Below are positions 1 to 8,527 of a stretch of DNA of 55,848 nt, in pieces. The position numbers were made by a program, and so were the translations under genes. The DNA comes from Candidatus Gastranaerophilales bacterium (GTDB lineage: Bacteria; Cyanobacteriota; Vampirovibrionia; Gastranaerophilales; Gastranaerophilaceae): NCBI GenBank assembly GCA_944323725.1, contig CALUTP010000031.1, forward strand, positions 1-55,848, given 5' to 3'. Below the pieces are notes generated by a model. It made no database searches. It was not told the origin of the DNA and saw only the letters and a program-made list of their open reading frames with translations. Positions within the stretch are counted from its first letter, which is position 1, and each line of letters opens with the position of its first letter.

Positions 1-24
1 CTTCGCACACGCTCGCTTGTTACT

Positions 25-220
25 ACCGAACTTTTTGTTCGGTCGCCGAACGTGCACAATTTATTGTGCGATAGTGAGGCTTGAACGGTTAAATGCTTTA
101 GCATTTAACTTCTTTCTTTTGATTTTGCATCGGATAACGATGCTGTTCTTTTTTGCGTTTTTCTCTTTCTTTGGTACATTTCTTTCTCTTTTACTCGCAA
201 TAAAAGAGAAAGAAATGTAC
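25..220. repeat. Array of five consecutive hairpins in non-coding DNA
   Basis: Five inverted repeats follow one another: 25-43 (ACCGAAC/GTTCGGT), 54-69 (GCACAA/TTGTGC), 88-109 (GTTAAATGC/GCATTTAAC), 127-143 (GCATCG/CGATGC) and 174-220, a perfect 20-bp stem around the 7-base loop CTCGCAA. Stretch 1-316 holds no gene I can support; the open frame across it is low-complexity and rich in F and L, with no ribosome-binding site. The stacked hairpins look like a mobile palindromic repeat or a structured RNA. I do not recognise the family. Confidence 0.7.
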
Positions 221-242
221 ACACTCATAACATATATTATGT

Positions 243-274
243 AAAAAAAACGGACGTCTTATTAAGATGTCCGG
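243..274 (-). terminator. Rho-independent terminator of the upstream CobO-type gene
   Basis: On the minus strand a CGGACATCTT/AAGACGTCCG stem (one G-U pair) is followed by eight T. It lies about 45 bases after the stop codon of the minus-strand gene at 317-850. Confidence 0.85.
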
Positions 275-316
275 TATTTCATTTCTGAAACAAAAAGGAT
301 TTACATTAACTTAAGT

Positions 317-850
317 CTAGTATTCAATGCCTTGTCTTGCCATAACTCCCATATCAAAGTAATGTTTGATAGGCTTCATTTCTGTAACAAGATGAGCCAT
401 TGCTTTCAATTCAGGATGTGCATACCTTCCTGTCAATACAATTTCAAGATTTTCTGGCTTATTCAATAATGCTTCTTTTACTTCACTTACTTTAATCATA
501 TTCATTGCTGTGCAAATGTTAATTTCATCTAAAATGATAAGCTGATATTCTCCAGAATTAATTGCTTTCTTTGCAAATTCCCAACCTCTCTTTGCTTCTT
601 TAAAGTCATCCATACAAACATTATGAGAATAACATACTCTATCCATTCCAAATTGAACAACCTCAAGATTAGGTAAAAATTTAGAAGAAGTTACAATCTC
701 CCCATATGAAGTAGCGCTGTCACCCTTTGTAAATTGGATAATAAGAACTTTCCAACCATGACCGAGAGCTCGAAGTGCCAAGCCTAATGATGCTGTTGTT
801 TTCCCTTTTCCATCTCCTGTATAAATTTGAATATAACCATGCTCTAACAC
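317..850 (-). CDS. cobO: CobO/BtuR-type corrinoid adenosyltransferase
   Basis: Predicted ATP:cob(I)alamin (corrinoid) adenosyltransferase, which adds the 5'-deoxyadenosyl group to reduced corrinoids in the cytosol. The N-terminal part reads HGYIQIYTGDGKGKTTASLG and contains the family P-loop GDGKGKTT. LIILDEINI (Walker B-like) and VLTGRYAHPEL also fit the family. I place the start at GTG 850: GGAGG sits 8 bases upstream and the family's N-terminus begins just there; a longer frame reaches 898. At 177 residues it has normal family length. No other cobalamin gene is nearby, so a salvage role is likely. A paralogue lies at 11207-11785. Confidence 0.85.
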   Translation of the reverse strand: MLEHGYIQIYTGDGKGKTTASLGLALRALGHGWKVLIIQFTKGDSATSYGEIVTSSKFLPNLEVVQFGMDRVCYSHNVCMDDFKEAKRGWEFAKKAINSGEYQLIILDEINICTAMNMIKVSEVKEALLNKPENLEIVLTGRYAHPELKAMAHLVTEMKPIKHYFDMGVMARQGIEY

Positions 851-1438
851 TCTAACTACCTCCAATAAAAAATAATAGATTATTTTCTCTATCAACATTT
901 TAAACGATATTTGAAAAATCTTAATCGTTCTTTAGGTTGATATAAACATGAGATAAGGCTTTAAATAACTAACCCCACCTCCCAAGATGTATATCCATCA
1001 TAGAATAAATTTTTTCAAAATAAAGCGGTTTGAGTATATCCATGCCAATCTTTTTACAATAAGTTTTGTTAAAAAGCTGGATAAAGCGTAATGATAACAC
1101 TTTTCAGTTATTATGACTATAGCAAAAAAGTTTACTAAATTTTTGTTAAGAAAGTCGAAAATATACTTGCAAAAACCCAAGAAAATCTTGCTGTAATAAT
1201 TTCGAGTAATCCAGGCATGGTTAAGGTTTGTAAAGCCCCAAAATAGTTTACACAGTTTTTTTGTAAAAATATGGGCATAATAAATATAAAGCTGAGGAAA
1301 ACTAAGTATTGCATTTCTAATGAATGTATTTATATTAAATGATTGTAAAGTTATATTACAAAATGGAGAATTAATGAAATTATCATATGTAAAAAGTTTT
1401 TATATATTTAAGAAGAAATTAAAGAGAGAGTACCTAGC
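851..1438. other. Intergenic stretch without a supported gene
   Basis: About 590 bases between the divergent cobO-like gene and the coiled-coil gene. Short hydrophobic frames occur on the minus strand (for example 998-1180 and 1135-1218) but lack ribosome-binding sites and family resemblance. A TTGTAA/TTACAA inverted repeat is at 1343-1361, about 80 bases before the next start codon, and could be an operator. I see no riboswitch signature. Confidence 0.5.
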
Positions 1439-2947
1439 ATGAATGTAGCATTAGACAAAGCTAAAATTCCGATAAAACCAGGTTTCGGAAAGATACCAGA
1501 CAGACCTAGTTTTGCAAAATCTGCTTCGATGAAAGCGATGACTGGGACAAAAGATACGACTGCGTCAGCTCCAGCATCAAGCTTGAAAAAAACTGTGTCT
1601 AGTAATATTGCTACAAGTTCACGTTCCTCAGTATTTACAGAGCGAGCGAGAAACTCTAGTTCATCTACATTTATTCCTGCTACCCGATTTATGAATGCAT
1701 CAGATTTTACACGTGATAGAACCACTACAGCCGCTTGGGGTTCTATTCAGGGTGATCATTATATTGAAGGTCAAACCGGAGTCACAAAAAGAAGTTATAG
1801 ACGAATGGTACAGGCTCAGCAGGTTACTGTCGCTCCTCAATATCAAGGGAGATATACCGATTTTGGTAACATGTATAGCCAAAAGATGTCTCCAATGCAA
1901 ATTTTAAGTGATTTAGGTACGACGGTTACTTCCATTATAGGAATGTTTAAATCTAGTGGAACTGAAAGTGGAGGAAGTACTACTTCTTCAGTTTCTAATT
2001 TATCATCACAAACAATGCAGGTTGCTCAGACTTTAGCTGGAAATGTAGGCGATATTTCTACTGCATCAACGACTGTCGAGTTAGAAACGGCTGTAGCAAA
2101 AGCTAAAAATCAACAAGCAGAATTATCTACATTGTTAAATTCTGATGATTATAAAAATATTGAAACAAATCTACAGGCAGCAAAAGATGGTAAAACAAAA
2201 ATTGATGCTCAAGTTAAAGAACAACAAGGAATTGTTTCAAATCAGAATAATACTATAGAGTTGTTGAGTAATACAAGAATTCCAGCGCAGGAGTCAGTTG
2301 TAAGTAATGCAGAGGCAAATCTTGCAAAAGCTCAAAGCATGGCAACTGCTCAAAATCCTAACGATGCAGCGATTAGAGCTGCCGAGGATCAGTTACAGCA
2401 GGCAAAGGACAGCTTACAGCAATTAAAAGATCAACTTAAAACTGCGGAAGAAACTCGAAATGCTGCTCAGAAAAAACTTGATGGTGAAAGTGGCTTGTTG
2501 GCACAACAGAAACAGGCAGACAATGAAATTACTTCATTGACAGCTCTCCAAAACGACAAGCAGACAAAAACTACACAGTTAAATACTATAGAACAATCCC
2601 TTCAAAATGCCGAACAGCGTCAGGACAAATTGTTAAAGCAAGAAGAAAAGAAATTAGATGGCCTGTTAGATGATTTGAAAAAGCTCGATGCTAAAATAGC
2701 AAAGGAAAGTAATGAATCAAAAAAAGCTGAGCTGAAACAAGAATATACTCAACTTGCTAATACTTTCAATACAATGGTTGCTAATTCAACAAGTCAGAAA
2801 TATGCAGGTGCCTCTATAGATTCTTCATCTACTTTTGCTGAAAATAATAATGCTAAATTGCAGGATAATATGAATCAAATGCGAGCCAGTGCAGATGATT
2901 ATGCAAAAAAGAAAAATGAAGAAGCTATGAATAACTTGATGTCCTGA
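1439..2947 (+). CDS. Lineage-specific coiled-coil protein
   Basis: A 502-residue protein of unknown function. The first ~170 residues are polar and rich in S, T and K, without a signal peptide. A short hydrophobic stretch (ILSDLGTTVTSIIGMF) lies near residues 155-170. From about residue 200 to 450 it is a long heptad-type coiled coil rich in Q, K, E, A and L. A polar, N-rich tail ends at NNLMS. The start follows AGAGAGAG in the leader, and a strong terminator follows at 3029-3056, so it looks monocistronic. Composition suggests a structural or secreted filament-like protein; this is inference only. Other small coiled-coil proteins are at 12409-12936 and 13808-14200. Confidence 0.8.
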   Translation: MNVALDKAKIPIKPGFGKIPDRPSFAKSASMKAMTGTKDTTASAPASSLKKTVSSNIATSSRSSVFTERARNSSSSTFIPATRFMNASDFTRDRTTTAAWGSIQGDHYIEGQTGVTKRSYRRMVQAQQVTVAPQYQGRYTDFGNMYSQKMSPMQILSDLGTTVTSIIGMFKSSGTESGGSTTSSVSNLSSQTMQVAQTLAGNVGDISTASTTVELETAVAKAKNQQAELSTLLNSDDYKNIETNLQAAKDGKTKIDAQVKEQQGIVSNQNNTIELLSNTRIPAQESVVSNAEANLAKAQSMATAQNPNDAAIRAAEDQLQQAKDSLQQLKDQLKTAEETRNAAQKKLDGESGLLAQQKQADNEITSLTALQNDKQTKTTQLNTIEQSLQNAEQRQDKLLKQEEKKLDGLLDDLKKLDAKIAKESNESKKAELKQEYTQLANTFNTMVANSTSQKYAGASIDSSSTFAENNNAKLQDNMNQMRASADDYAKKKNEEAMNNLMS

Positions 2948-3028
2948 TAAGTTTTAAAAACTTTACAATGCACTTTACTTTTATAACTCATTAATTTATA
3001 ATAATTAGAAAGACAGTATTGTCGTGTG

Positions 3029-3056
3029 AAAAGAACGGGAACCCCCGTTCTTTTTT
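3029..3056 (+). terminator. Strong Rho-independent terminator
   Basis: AAAAGAACGGG, a 4-base loop, then CCCGTTCTTTT running into TTTTTT. It ends the coiled-coil gene and separates it from rimP. Confidence 0.9.
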
Positions 3057-3095
3057 ACTCCAGAGGTAAGTAAAAATATAAAGGAAGGTAGTATT

Positions 3096-3578
3096 GTGAA
3101 ACAGGATATTAATAGACATGATATTTTGGAAAAGATTACCCCTTTAATAGAAAATACAGCTATGCGTTTTGGGTATATCCCTATAGAAATAGAATTTGTA
3201 AAAGAAAACCATAGATGGTTTTTAAGAATTTACCTATATTCTAAAGATAAAGAGGTTACTCTTGATGATTGCGAGAATGTAACAAGGAGCTTGAGCGATT
3301 TTTTGGATGAATTGATTCCTGTAAAATACTATCTTGAGGTATCTTCTCCTGGTTTGGAAAGAAAATTTAAGTCTGATAAAGAATTTGTGATATTTAAAGG
3401 TAGGAGGGTAAGTATTAAATTAAAAACTCCTATTGAGGGAGAAATTGAAAAAATTTTTAAAGGTGAAATAATAGATTTTGATGAAAAAGAAGGGTTAAGA
3501 TTTTTTAGATTTGATGACGGACAGGAACTTACAATTCCGCGCTCAAATATTCAGTCAGCTAAATTATATATAGATTAA
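3096..3578 (+). CDS. rimP: Ribosome maturation factor RimP
   Basis: Needed for maturation of the 30S subunit. The 160-residue length and the family signatures fit: an N-terminal alpha/beta domain with LTLDDCE-like VTLDDCENVTRSLSDFLDE (about residues 55-73), then YLEVSSPGLERKFKSDKEF and a C-terminal SH3-like domain. Starts at GTG 3096, eight bases or so after AAGGAAGG. It is followed 27 bases later by nusA, the usual rimP-nusA order. Confidence 0.93.
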   Translation: MKQDINRHDILEKITPLIENTAMRFGYIPIEIEFVKENHRWFLRIYLYSKDKEVTLDDCENVTRSLSDFLDELIPVKYYLEVSSPGLERKFKSDKEFVIFKGRRVSIKLKTPIEGEIEKIFKGEIIDFDEKEGLRFFRFDDGQELTIPRSNIQSAKLYID

Positions 3579-3605
3579 TAATTATTAATTGGAAAGGATA
3601 AAGAT

Positions 3606-4850
3606 ATGATTAAAATTGGTACAGCACTTTTTGAGGCATGTGAAGAATTAGAAAGAGAACGTGGAATATCGAAAGAAATTTTAATAGCATCGCTTTGTGA
3701 TGCAATGGTAGCAGCATATAAAAAACACATGCGGGTTAAGGACGCAGCTAATATTGAAGCAATTTTAGATGAACAAGCTGGTGAAATTGGTGTATTTAGT
3801 ACAAAAACAGTTGTAGAATCTGTTGAGGACGGAGAAGAAGACACACAAATTTCAATTGGAGTCGCAAAAGAAATAGATGAAGATGTAGAAGTCGGTGATG
3901 AGGTAAAAATTGAAGTTACGCCGGAACAATTTGGACGTATTGCTGCTCAGTCCGCTAAGCAGGTAATAACACAGCGAATAAGAGAAGCTGAAAGAAATCT
4001 TGTGCTTAATGAATTCCTTGATAAGAAAGGTACTCTTACTACTGGTATTATTCAAAGGGTTGAAAATCGTAATGTAATAGTAAATATAGGTAAAACTGAT
4101 GCGATTATGCCACAAAAAGAACAAATACCTGGAGAATACTACAAGCCAGGTAACAGAATAAGAGTTTTTGTTCTAAATGTAAAAGAAACAACAAGATTGC
4201 CTCAGGTAATTGTATCTCATGCTCATGCTGAAATTGTAAGGGAATTGTTTGAGTTGGAAGTGCCAGAGATTGAAGATGGTATTGTTGAAATTAAATCAAT
4301 TTCAAGAGAAGCAGGATATAGAACGAAAATTGCAGTATGGTCTAATGATCCAGAGGTAGATAGCGTTGGAGCTTGTATCGGACCTCGTGGAAGCAGAATT
4401 CAGACAATTGTTTCAGAATTAAAAAATGAAAAAATTGATATCGTAAGATATTCTGAAGATCCTGTTGAATATATTGTAAATGCGCTATCTCCAGCAAGAG
4501 TAGTATCTGTTGATATCTTAGCAGATGATGAATATTCTCATGAAGCAATGGTAGTAGTGCCTGATGATCAGCTTTCACTTGCTATTGGACGAGAAGGTCA
4601 AAATGTAAGACTTGCTCATAAACTTACAGGGTGGAAAATAGATATCAAGAGTGTATCTCAAATGGAAAAGGATGAAGCTGCTAATTTCCAAAATTATGAA
4701 GAAGTTCCTGAAGAAATTGAAGAAGATGATGTTAATGATGAGCTTCAGCAGGAAATTGAAGAGGAAATGAATCAGCAAGCTATTGATGAAGAAGATTTTC
4801 CTGAAGAACAATCAACAGAAGAAGAATCAGTTGATGAGATTGAAGAGTAG
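3606..4850 (+). CDS. nusA: Transcription termination/antitermination factor NusA
   Basis: Binds RNA polymerase and nascent RNA. Domains in order: N-terminal RNAP-binding domain (1-~125, FEACEELERERGISKE), S1 (about 135-200), KH1 (GACIGPRGSRIQTIVSEL, near 255-275) and KH2 (AIGREGQNVRLAHKLTGWKI, near 325-345). The tail after about residue 355 is very acidic (E/D runs). There are no E. coli-type C-terminal repeats, so the ~414-residue length fits non-proteobacterial NusA. A terminator follows directly, so the usual downstream ylxR-infB are absent here. Confidence 0.96.
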   Translation: MIKIGTALFEACEELERERGISKEILIASLCDAMVAAYKKHMRVKDAANIEAILDEQAGEIGVFSTKTVVESVEDGEEDTQISIGVAKEIDEDVEVGDEVKIEVTPEQFGRIAAQSAKQVITQRIREAERNLVLNEFLDKKGTLTTGIIQRVENRNVIVNIGKTDAIMPQKEQIPGEYYKPGNRIRVFVLNVKETTRLPQVIVSHAHAEIVRELFELEVPEIEDGIVEIKSISREAGYRTKIAVWSNDPEVDSVGACIGPRGSRIQTIVSELKNEKIDIVRYSEDPVEYIVNALSPARVVSVDILADDEYSHEAMVVVPDDQLSLAIGREGQNVRLAHKLTGWKIDIKSVSQMEKDEAANFQNYEEVPEEIEEDDVNDELQQEIEEEMNQQAIDEEDFPEEQSTEEESVDEIEE

Positions 4851-4882
4851 TATAATAAATAAATTTTATTTGACTTAAAATG

Positions 4883-4910
4883 AAAGACTGCAGTATTTGC
4901 AGTCTTTTTT
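4883..4910 (+). terminator. Terminator of rimP-nusA
   Basis: Perfect 10-bp stem AAAGACTGCA/TGCAGTCTTT with a 5-base loop and a T run. Confidence 0.92.
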
Positions 4911-4923
4911 ATTTAATAAAAGT

Positions 4924-4952
4924 TAATAGATTTAGTTATTTTGCGCAAAATA
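4924..4952 (+). promoter_or_regulatory. Putative sigma-28-like promoter (weak member of a shared motif)
   Basis: TAATAGAT, 13 bases, GCAAAATA, then AATTTTG. The second box matches the GCAAAAAA/T elements upstream of the genes at 18354, 24001, 25853, 38865 and 43470; the first box is weak. It lies 49 bases before the start codon at 4994. See findings. Confidence 0.35.
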
Positions 4953-4993
4953 AATTTTGTTAAAGTTTTAGACTCATAAAACAGGAGGATAAA

Positions 4994-5347
4994 ATGCAAA
5001 ATAATATTAATTTTACATCAAGTTACAGATTTCCAATGACGCAACCCGGTGTTACAAGATTTAAACGCGAAAGTTTAAAGCCAGAATTGATGAAGCATCT
5101 TGATAAAGTATCAACTTTTCAAATTCCAAATACAGGAAAAGGTTATGGAAGAGTTTCTACAAAAGAAATTTATGATGGATTTGTAGAAGGTTTACTAAAA
5201 CATTTTGGTTTTAAGCGGTATCAAAAATTACCTTTGCATGATGCTTCTATTGAAGAAGTTGATTTTGCAGTTAGAAATCTTGGTAAAACAAATGATTATC
5301 AGCAAAAAGGTATGCAGAAAAAAGCCGCAAAGAATAAAAAAAGATAA
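4994..5347 (+). CDS. Small basic lineage-specific protein
   Basis: 117 residues, function unknown, no membrane segment. The N-terminus is polar and contains NINFTSSYRFP, resembling the x-F-[STGQ]-[GAS] motif found at the N-termini of other lineage-specific proteins in this window. The middle part (GKGYGRVSTKEIYDGFVEGLLKHFGFKRYQKLP) looks like a small helical fold, and the C-terminus is lysine-rich (KKAAKNKKR), which would suit nucleic-acid binding. AGGAGG precedes the ATG. It stands alone between the nusA terminator and the tuf promoter. Confidence 0.75.
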   Translation: MQNNINFTSSYRFPMTQPGVTRFKRESLKPELMKHLDKVSTFQIPNTGKGYGRVSTKEIYDGFVEGLLKHFGFKRYQKLPLHDASIEEVDFAVRNLGKTNDYQQKGMQKKAAKNKKR

Positions 5348-5409
5348 ATTTACAAGTTAGAATATTGGCAAATAAAAAGATTTGTCCAGCATAATTTTGT
5401 GTAAGTTTG

Positions 5410-5440
5410 TTGACAAAAAAGTTTGAGCAAATATTATGAT
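5410..5440 (+). promoter_or_regulatory. Probable sigma-70 promoter of tuf
   Basis: A consensus TTGACA (5410-5415) and a TATGAT (5435-5440) separated by 19 bases, about 60 bases upstream of the tuf start. The spacing is longer than optimal, so the exact -10 is uncertain. Confidence 0.5.
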
Positions 5441-5501
5441 AATATGGCTTAAATACCAAATTAGTATTGTAGTATAACTAGAAAAAAAGGAGATTAATCT
5501 C

Positions 5502-6710
5502 ATGGCAAGAGAAAAGTACGAACGTACCAAACCGCACGTTAACGTAGGTACAATTGGCCACGTTGACCACGGTAAAACAACATTAACAGCAGCTATCACT
5601 GCAGTATTAGCTGCAGCTGGTCAAGCTTCATTGAAAAAATTTGATGAAATCGATGCTGCTCCAGAAGAAAGAGCAAGAGGTATAACCATCTCTACAGCTC
5701 ACGTAGAATATGAAACAGCAACAAGACACTATGCTCACGTTGACTGTCCAGGCCACGCTGACTATGTTAAAAACATGATTACAGGTGCTGCTCAAATGGA
5801 TGGTGCTATCCTTGTAGTTGCAGCTACAGATGGTGCAATGCCTCAGACTCGTGAACATATCCTTCTTGCTAGACAGGTTGGTGTTCCTAACTTAGTAGTA
5901 TTCTTGAATAAATGTGATATGGTTGATGACCCAGAATTATTAGAATTAGTAGAAATGGAAGTTAGAGAACTTCTTACATCATACGAATTCGACGGAGATA
6001 ATATCCCATTCATTCATGGTTCAGCTTTAAAAGCGTTAGAAGCAGCTCAAGCTAATCCATCTATCGCTCGTGGTGCTGATAAATGGGTTGATAAGATTTG
6101 GGAATTGATGGATGCTATTGATTCTTACTTCCCAACTCCTGAACGTGATTTAGACAAACCATTCTTGATGCCAGTAGAAGACGTATTCTCTATCACAGGT
6201 CGTGGTACAGTTGCAACTGGTAGAGTAGAACGTGGTGTTGTTAAAGTTGGTGATGAAGTTGAATTAGTTGGTCTTGGCGAAACTAAGAAAACAACTGTTA
6301 CTGGTGTTGAAATGTTTAGAAAATCACTTGATCAAGGTCAAGCTGGTGACAACATTGGTGCATTACTTCGTGGTATTGACAAAACTGATATTCAACGTGG
6401 TCAAGTACTTGCAAAACCAGGTACAATTCATCCACACACTAAATTTACAGCTAACGTTTACGTTTTAACTAAAGAAGAAGGCGGACGTCATACTCCATTC
6501 TTCCCAGGTTACAGACCTCAGTTCTACATCAGAACAACTGACGTTACTGGTTCTATTAAATTCGACGGTCAAATGGTAATGCCTGGTGATAACGTAGTTA
6601 TGGAAGTTGAACTTATTTCTCCTGTAGCTATCGAAGAAGGTATGAGATTTGCTATCCGTGAAGGCGGTCACACTGTTGGTGCCGGTGTTGTAGACAAAAT
6701 TATTGAATAA
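5502..6710 (+). CDS. tuf: Elongation factor Tu
   Basis: Delivers aminoacyl-tRNA to the ribosome as a GTP complex. 402 residues. G1 GHVDHGKT (19-26), the switch region RARGITI, G3 DCPGH and G4 NKCD are all present, followed by domains 2 and 3 ([42 protein letters not shown]). AAAGGAG precedes the ATG. Unlike the common str operon, no rpsL, rpsG, fusA or rpsJ is adjacent. Codon use contains more C-ending codons than its neighbours, as expected for a highly expressed gene. A terminator follows. Confidence 0.99.
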   Translation: MAREKYERTKPHVNVGTIGHVDHGKTTLTAAITAVLAAAGQASLKKFDEIDAAPEERARGITISTAHVEYETATRHYAHVDCPGHADYVKNMITGAAQMDGAILVVAATDGAMPQTREHILLARQVGVPNLVVFLNKCDMVDDPELLELVEMEVRELLTSYEFDGDNIPFIHGSALKALEAAQANPSIARGADKWVDKIWELMDAIDSYFPTPERDLDKPFLMPVEDVFSITGRGTVATGRVERGVVKVGDEVELVGLGETKKTTVTGVEMFRKSLDQGQAGDNIGALLRGIDKTDIQRGQVLAKPGTIHPHTKFTANVYVLTKEEGGRHTPFFPGYRPQFYIRTTDVTGSIKFDGQMVMPGDNVVMEVELISPVAIEEGMRFAIREGGHTVGAGVVDKIIE

Positions 6711-6734
6711 TTTTTATACAATATTATAATTATA

Positions 6735-6764
6735 AAAACGGGTCTGGAAACAGGCTCGTTTTTT
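6735..6764 (+). terminator. tuf terminator
   Basis: AAAACGGGTCTG, GAAA tetraloop, CAGGCTCGTTTT with two G-U pairs, then T run. Confidence 0.9.
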
Positions 6765-6870
6765 AGTTGGAAAATTATTAAAAATAATTTTAATAAGATA
6801 AAAGATGTAAACGAAATTTTTGAAAAATTAGAATCGGAATTAAAAAACGGTTGTATATGTTATATCGTAT

Positions 6871-6900
6871 AAAAAGCCTACCTAATAAGTAGACTTTTTT
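6871..6900 (-). terminator. Hairpin terminator after the RHH/small-gene pair
   Basis: AAAAGCCTAC / GTAGACTTTT with one mismatch, A and T tracts on both sides, so it can work in either direction. It lies 27 bases beyond the stop of the minus-strand gene at 6927-7103. Confidence 0.7.
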
Positions 6901-6926
6901 CCCCTATCAAATTTTGTTTAATGTCA

Positions 6927-7103
6927 TTAATTAGTAGCTGAGATTTTCAAGCTGTCAAATTTTGTTGATTCTGAGTGAACTCTTTTTAGATATTTTGTTA
7001 AAGATTTAGCTACCATTTGAGATCTTTTTTGAGCTTCTTTATCTAAAATTTCAAAATATTCATCTATTGATGACATTATATAGTCTGAATTTTCCATTTT
7101 CAT
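6927..7103 (-). CDS. 58-residue protein paired with an RHH regulator
   Basis: Begins MKMENSDYIMSSIDEYFEIL and ends KISATN. It appears mostly helical, charged and soluble, with no membrane segment and no recognised domain. A purine-rich GGGGAAAT precedes the ATG at 7103. It starts 44 bases after the stop of the ribbon-helix-helix gene at 7148-7336 and shares its terminator, so the two are probably co-transcribed. Position suggests a partner protein, possibly a toxin or co-regulator, but no toxin fold is visible. Confidence 0.7.
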   Translation of the reverse strand: MKMENSDYIMSSIDEYFEILDKEAQKRSQMVAKSLTKYLKRVHSESTKFDSLKISATN

Positions 7104-7147
7104 ATTTCCCCATACCTTTCCTTAATATTATAGCTAAAAGTTTTATT

Positions 7148-7336
7148 TTAGCCAAGTAGTGTTTCTAAGATTTCAGCATTTTTAATTGCTTTTTTTGAAT
7201 TTCTAACTTGATTTCTGTACATATAAGTTCTAAGAGCTTCTCTAATAAGTTCTGAACGAGTGCGGTTTTCAGAGTTTGCTACACTGTCTATCTCATCTAA
7301 AAATCTCTCAGGCATTGAAATTAGAACTCTTGCCAT
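7148..7336 (-). CDS. Ribbon-helix-helix (CopG/MetJ-like) regulator
   Basis: 62 residues. MARVLISMPERFLDEIDSVA and the following RTRSELIREALRTYM give the beta-strand/helix/helix pattern of RHH DNA-binding proteins, which bind operators as dimers and often repress their own operon. The basic C-terminus ends KKAIKNAEILETLLG. Start chosen at ATG 7336 because AAAGGAG lies 6-7 bases upstream; a longer frame to 7375 lacks a ribosome site. The small gene at 6927-7103 follows in the same direction, an arrangement like antitoxin operons. Confidence 0.85.
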   Translation of the reverse strand: MARVLISMPERFLDEIDSVANSENRTRSELIREALRTYMYRNQVRNSKKAIKNAEILETLLG

Positions 7337-7454
7337 AATAAACTCCTTTATTTTTCCCTGATTTAGTATTCCCATATATATAAAGGAAATTATTACTTAA
7401 AAATTGCTTAATTTGTATATATCTTTTATAAAAAATTTAACAAATCTTTATGTA

Positions 7455-8165
7455 CTAGAATCTTCGTACATAGTAGTTTTTATCATTTTTTAACTCTATG
7501 CGTACATTTTGAAGTTCTAAATCATTAAAATCTTTTGTTAATATTTTGGCTGTTTTTTCTCTAATTGTGTATTCGTTTATATTTTTTGCGGTAAGTATTA
7601 TTTTTTTTAGGTTATAAAAATTAATTTTATCAGCGAATTGATAAATTGTTTCAAGGCACCAATATAGTTTAAAGACTTCTTTATTTACTTTATATTTACC
7701 GTCTTGAAAGTTGAAATTTTTGATAATATCTAGTAGATTTAATGTTTTGCAGGTGAGTTTTTCGCAAAAATATGTTGAAAAATCGTTATTATCTTTAAGA
7801 TTAGATACTGCTGAAATTATGTTTCTGCAAATATTTGCGTTTATATCAATGATTGCATCTAGAAAAACATCATAACTTTTTATGTTTTCAAAGTAAATGA
7901 GTAATTGGGGATTACTCATGAATTCATTAATTCTCATTGAGACTACTTCTCTAATTTTCCCATCTTGACCTGTTAAATTGTTTATAAGAACTTCTGCATC
8001 AGCTTTGCTTTGTATTGTATCTAATTTTAGTGCAGCAGATTGTTTTTCTGGAATGTTTCCTTTTTTTAGTAATTCGATAATCTCATTATGCCTAAGTGGT
8101 TTATTTATCAGTTCTAAAGCTTCATTAAAATTTTTGTCTAAAGTTTCATAGTAAGTATTATTCAA
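7455..8165 (-). CDS. Helical (HEAT-like) repeat protein
   Basis: 236 residues, cytosolic, function unknown. Several segments look like HEAT repeats: KQSAALKLDTIQSKADAEVL near residues 40-60, a second at 68-80 (IREVVSMRI) and a C-terminal one (YTIREKTAKILTKDFNDLEL). Such proteins are usually scaffolds. Starts at TTG 8165 with GAGG nine bases upstream. It ends ~120 bases before the promoter of the RHH operon. Another HEAT protein is at 26672-27670. Confidence 0.7.
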   Translation of the reverse strand: MNNTYYETLDKNFNEALELINKPLRHNEIIELLKKGNIPEKQSAALKLDTIQSKADAEVLINNLTGQDGKIREVVSMRINEFMSNPQLLIYFENIKSYDVFLDAIIDINANICRNIISAVSNLKDNNDFSTYFCEKLTCKTLNLLDIIKNFNFQDGKYKVNKEVFKLYWCLETIYQFADKINFYNLKKIILTAKNINEYTIREKTAKILTKDFNDLELQNVRIELKNDKNYYVRRF

Positions 8166-8280
8166 ATTAAAAACCTCATCTTTTTATATGATTAATATAG
8201 CATAAAGTATAATGAAATTTGCACCTTGTGCCGATTTAATGTATTATATCGGTATAAAATAGTGCATGAGGAGATACATT

Positions 8281-8451
8281 ATGCAAGAAGTAATAAAATT
8301 CCTAAAAGAAATATTTTTGATGAAACCTGAAGATAAGAAAATCGGATTATCGCAATTTAAAGTAGTTGAGCCTGTTGAAAAACCTGTTAAAAAAGTTATA
8401 AAACCTGCAAGTGAAATAAAACTTTCTGATTTGATGAGAAGAAGCTATTAA
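8281..8451 (+). CDS. 56-residue protein, unknown function
   Basis: MQEVIKFLKEIFLMKPEDKK followed by a V/E/K/P-rich middle and the end KLSDLMRRSY. AGGAG 8-9 bases before the ATG at 8281 fixes the start; an ATG 15 bases earlier overlaps that site. The N-terminal 14 residues could form an amphipathic helix. It directly precedes the promoter of the phase-variable pilin-like gene. No known family recognised. Confidence 0.65.
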   Translation: MQEVIKFLKEIFLMKPEDKKIGLSQFKVVEPVEKPVKKVIKPASEIKLSDLMRRSY

Positions 8452-8461
8452 TCTTCAATAC

Positions 8462-8490
8462 TTGAAATATTAAGCTAAATCGTTTATAAT
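8462..8490 (+). promoter_or_regulatory. Near-consensus sigma-70 promoter of the poly-G pilin-like gene
   Basis: TTGAAA (8462-8467), 17-base spacer, TATAAT (8485-8490). It lies 38 bases before the ATG at 8528, with AAAGGAG (8513-8519) in between. This shows the downstream locus still has working expression signals although its frame is broken. Confidence 0.8.
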
Positions 8491-8527
8491 AAAGATGCAG
8501 AAAATAAGAGTAAAAGGAGACTGAATT

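Noticed and set aside
17-244. 75-codon open frame at the left edge
   Set aside because: Lies over five hairpins, has low-complexity F/L-rich composition, no ribosome site and no family resemblance.
900-1000. Possible cobalamin riboswitch before the first CobO gene
   Set aside because: No B12-box-like core was seen in the leader, and the start is preceded only by a normal ribosome site.
998-1218. Short hydrophobic frames on the minus strand (998-1180 and 1135-1218)
   Set aside because: No ribosome-binding sites and no recognisable peptide family; could be chance in AT-rich DNA.
1408-1725. 105-codon minus-strand frame opposite the coiled-coil gene
   Set aside because: Shadow of the plus-strand gene, whose start, heptads and terminator are convincing.
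6771-6863. Plus-strand open frame reading KDVNEIFEKLESELKNG
   Set aside because: Looks coding-like but has no start codon or ribosome site after the tuf terminator; too short to support as a gene or remnant.
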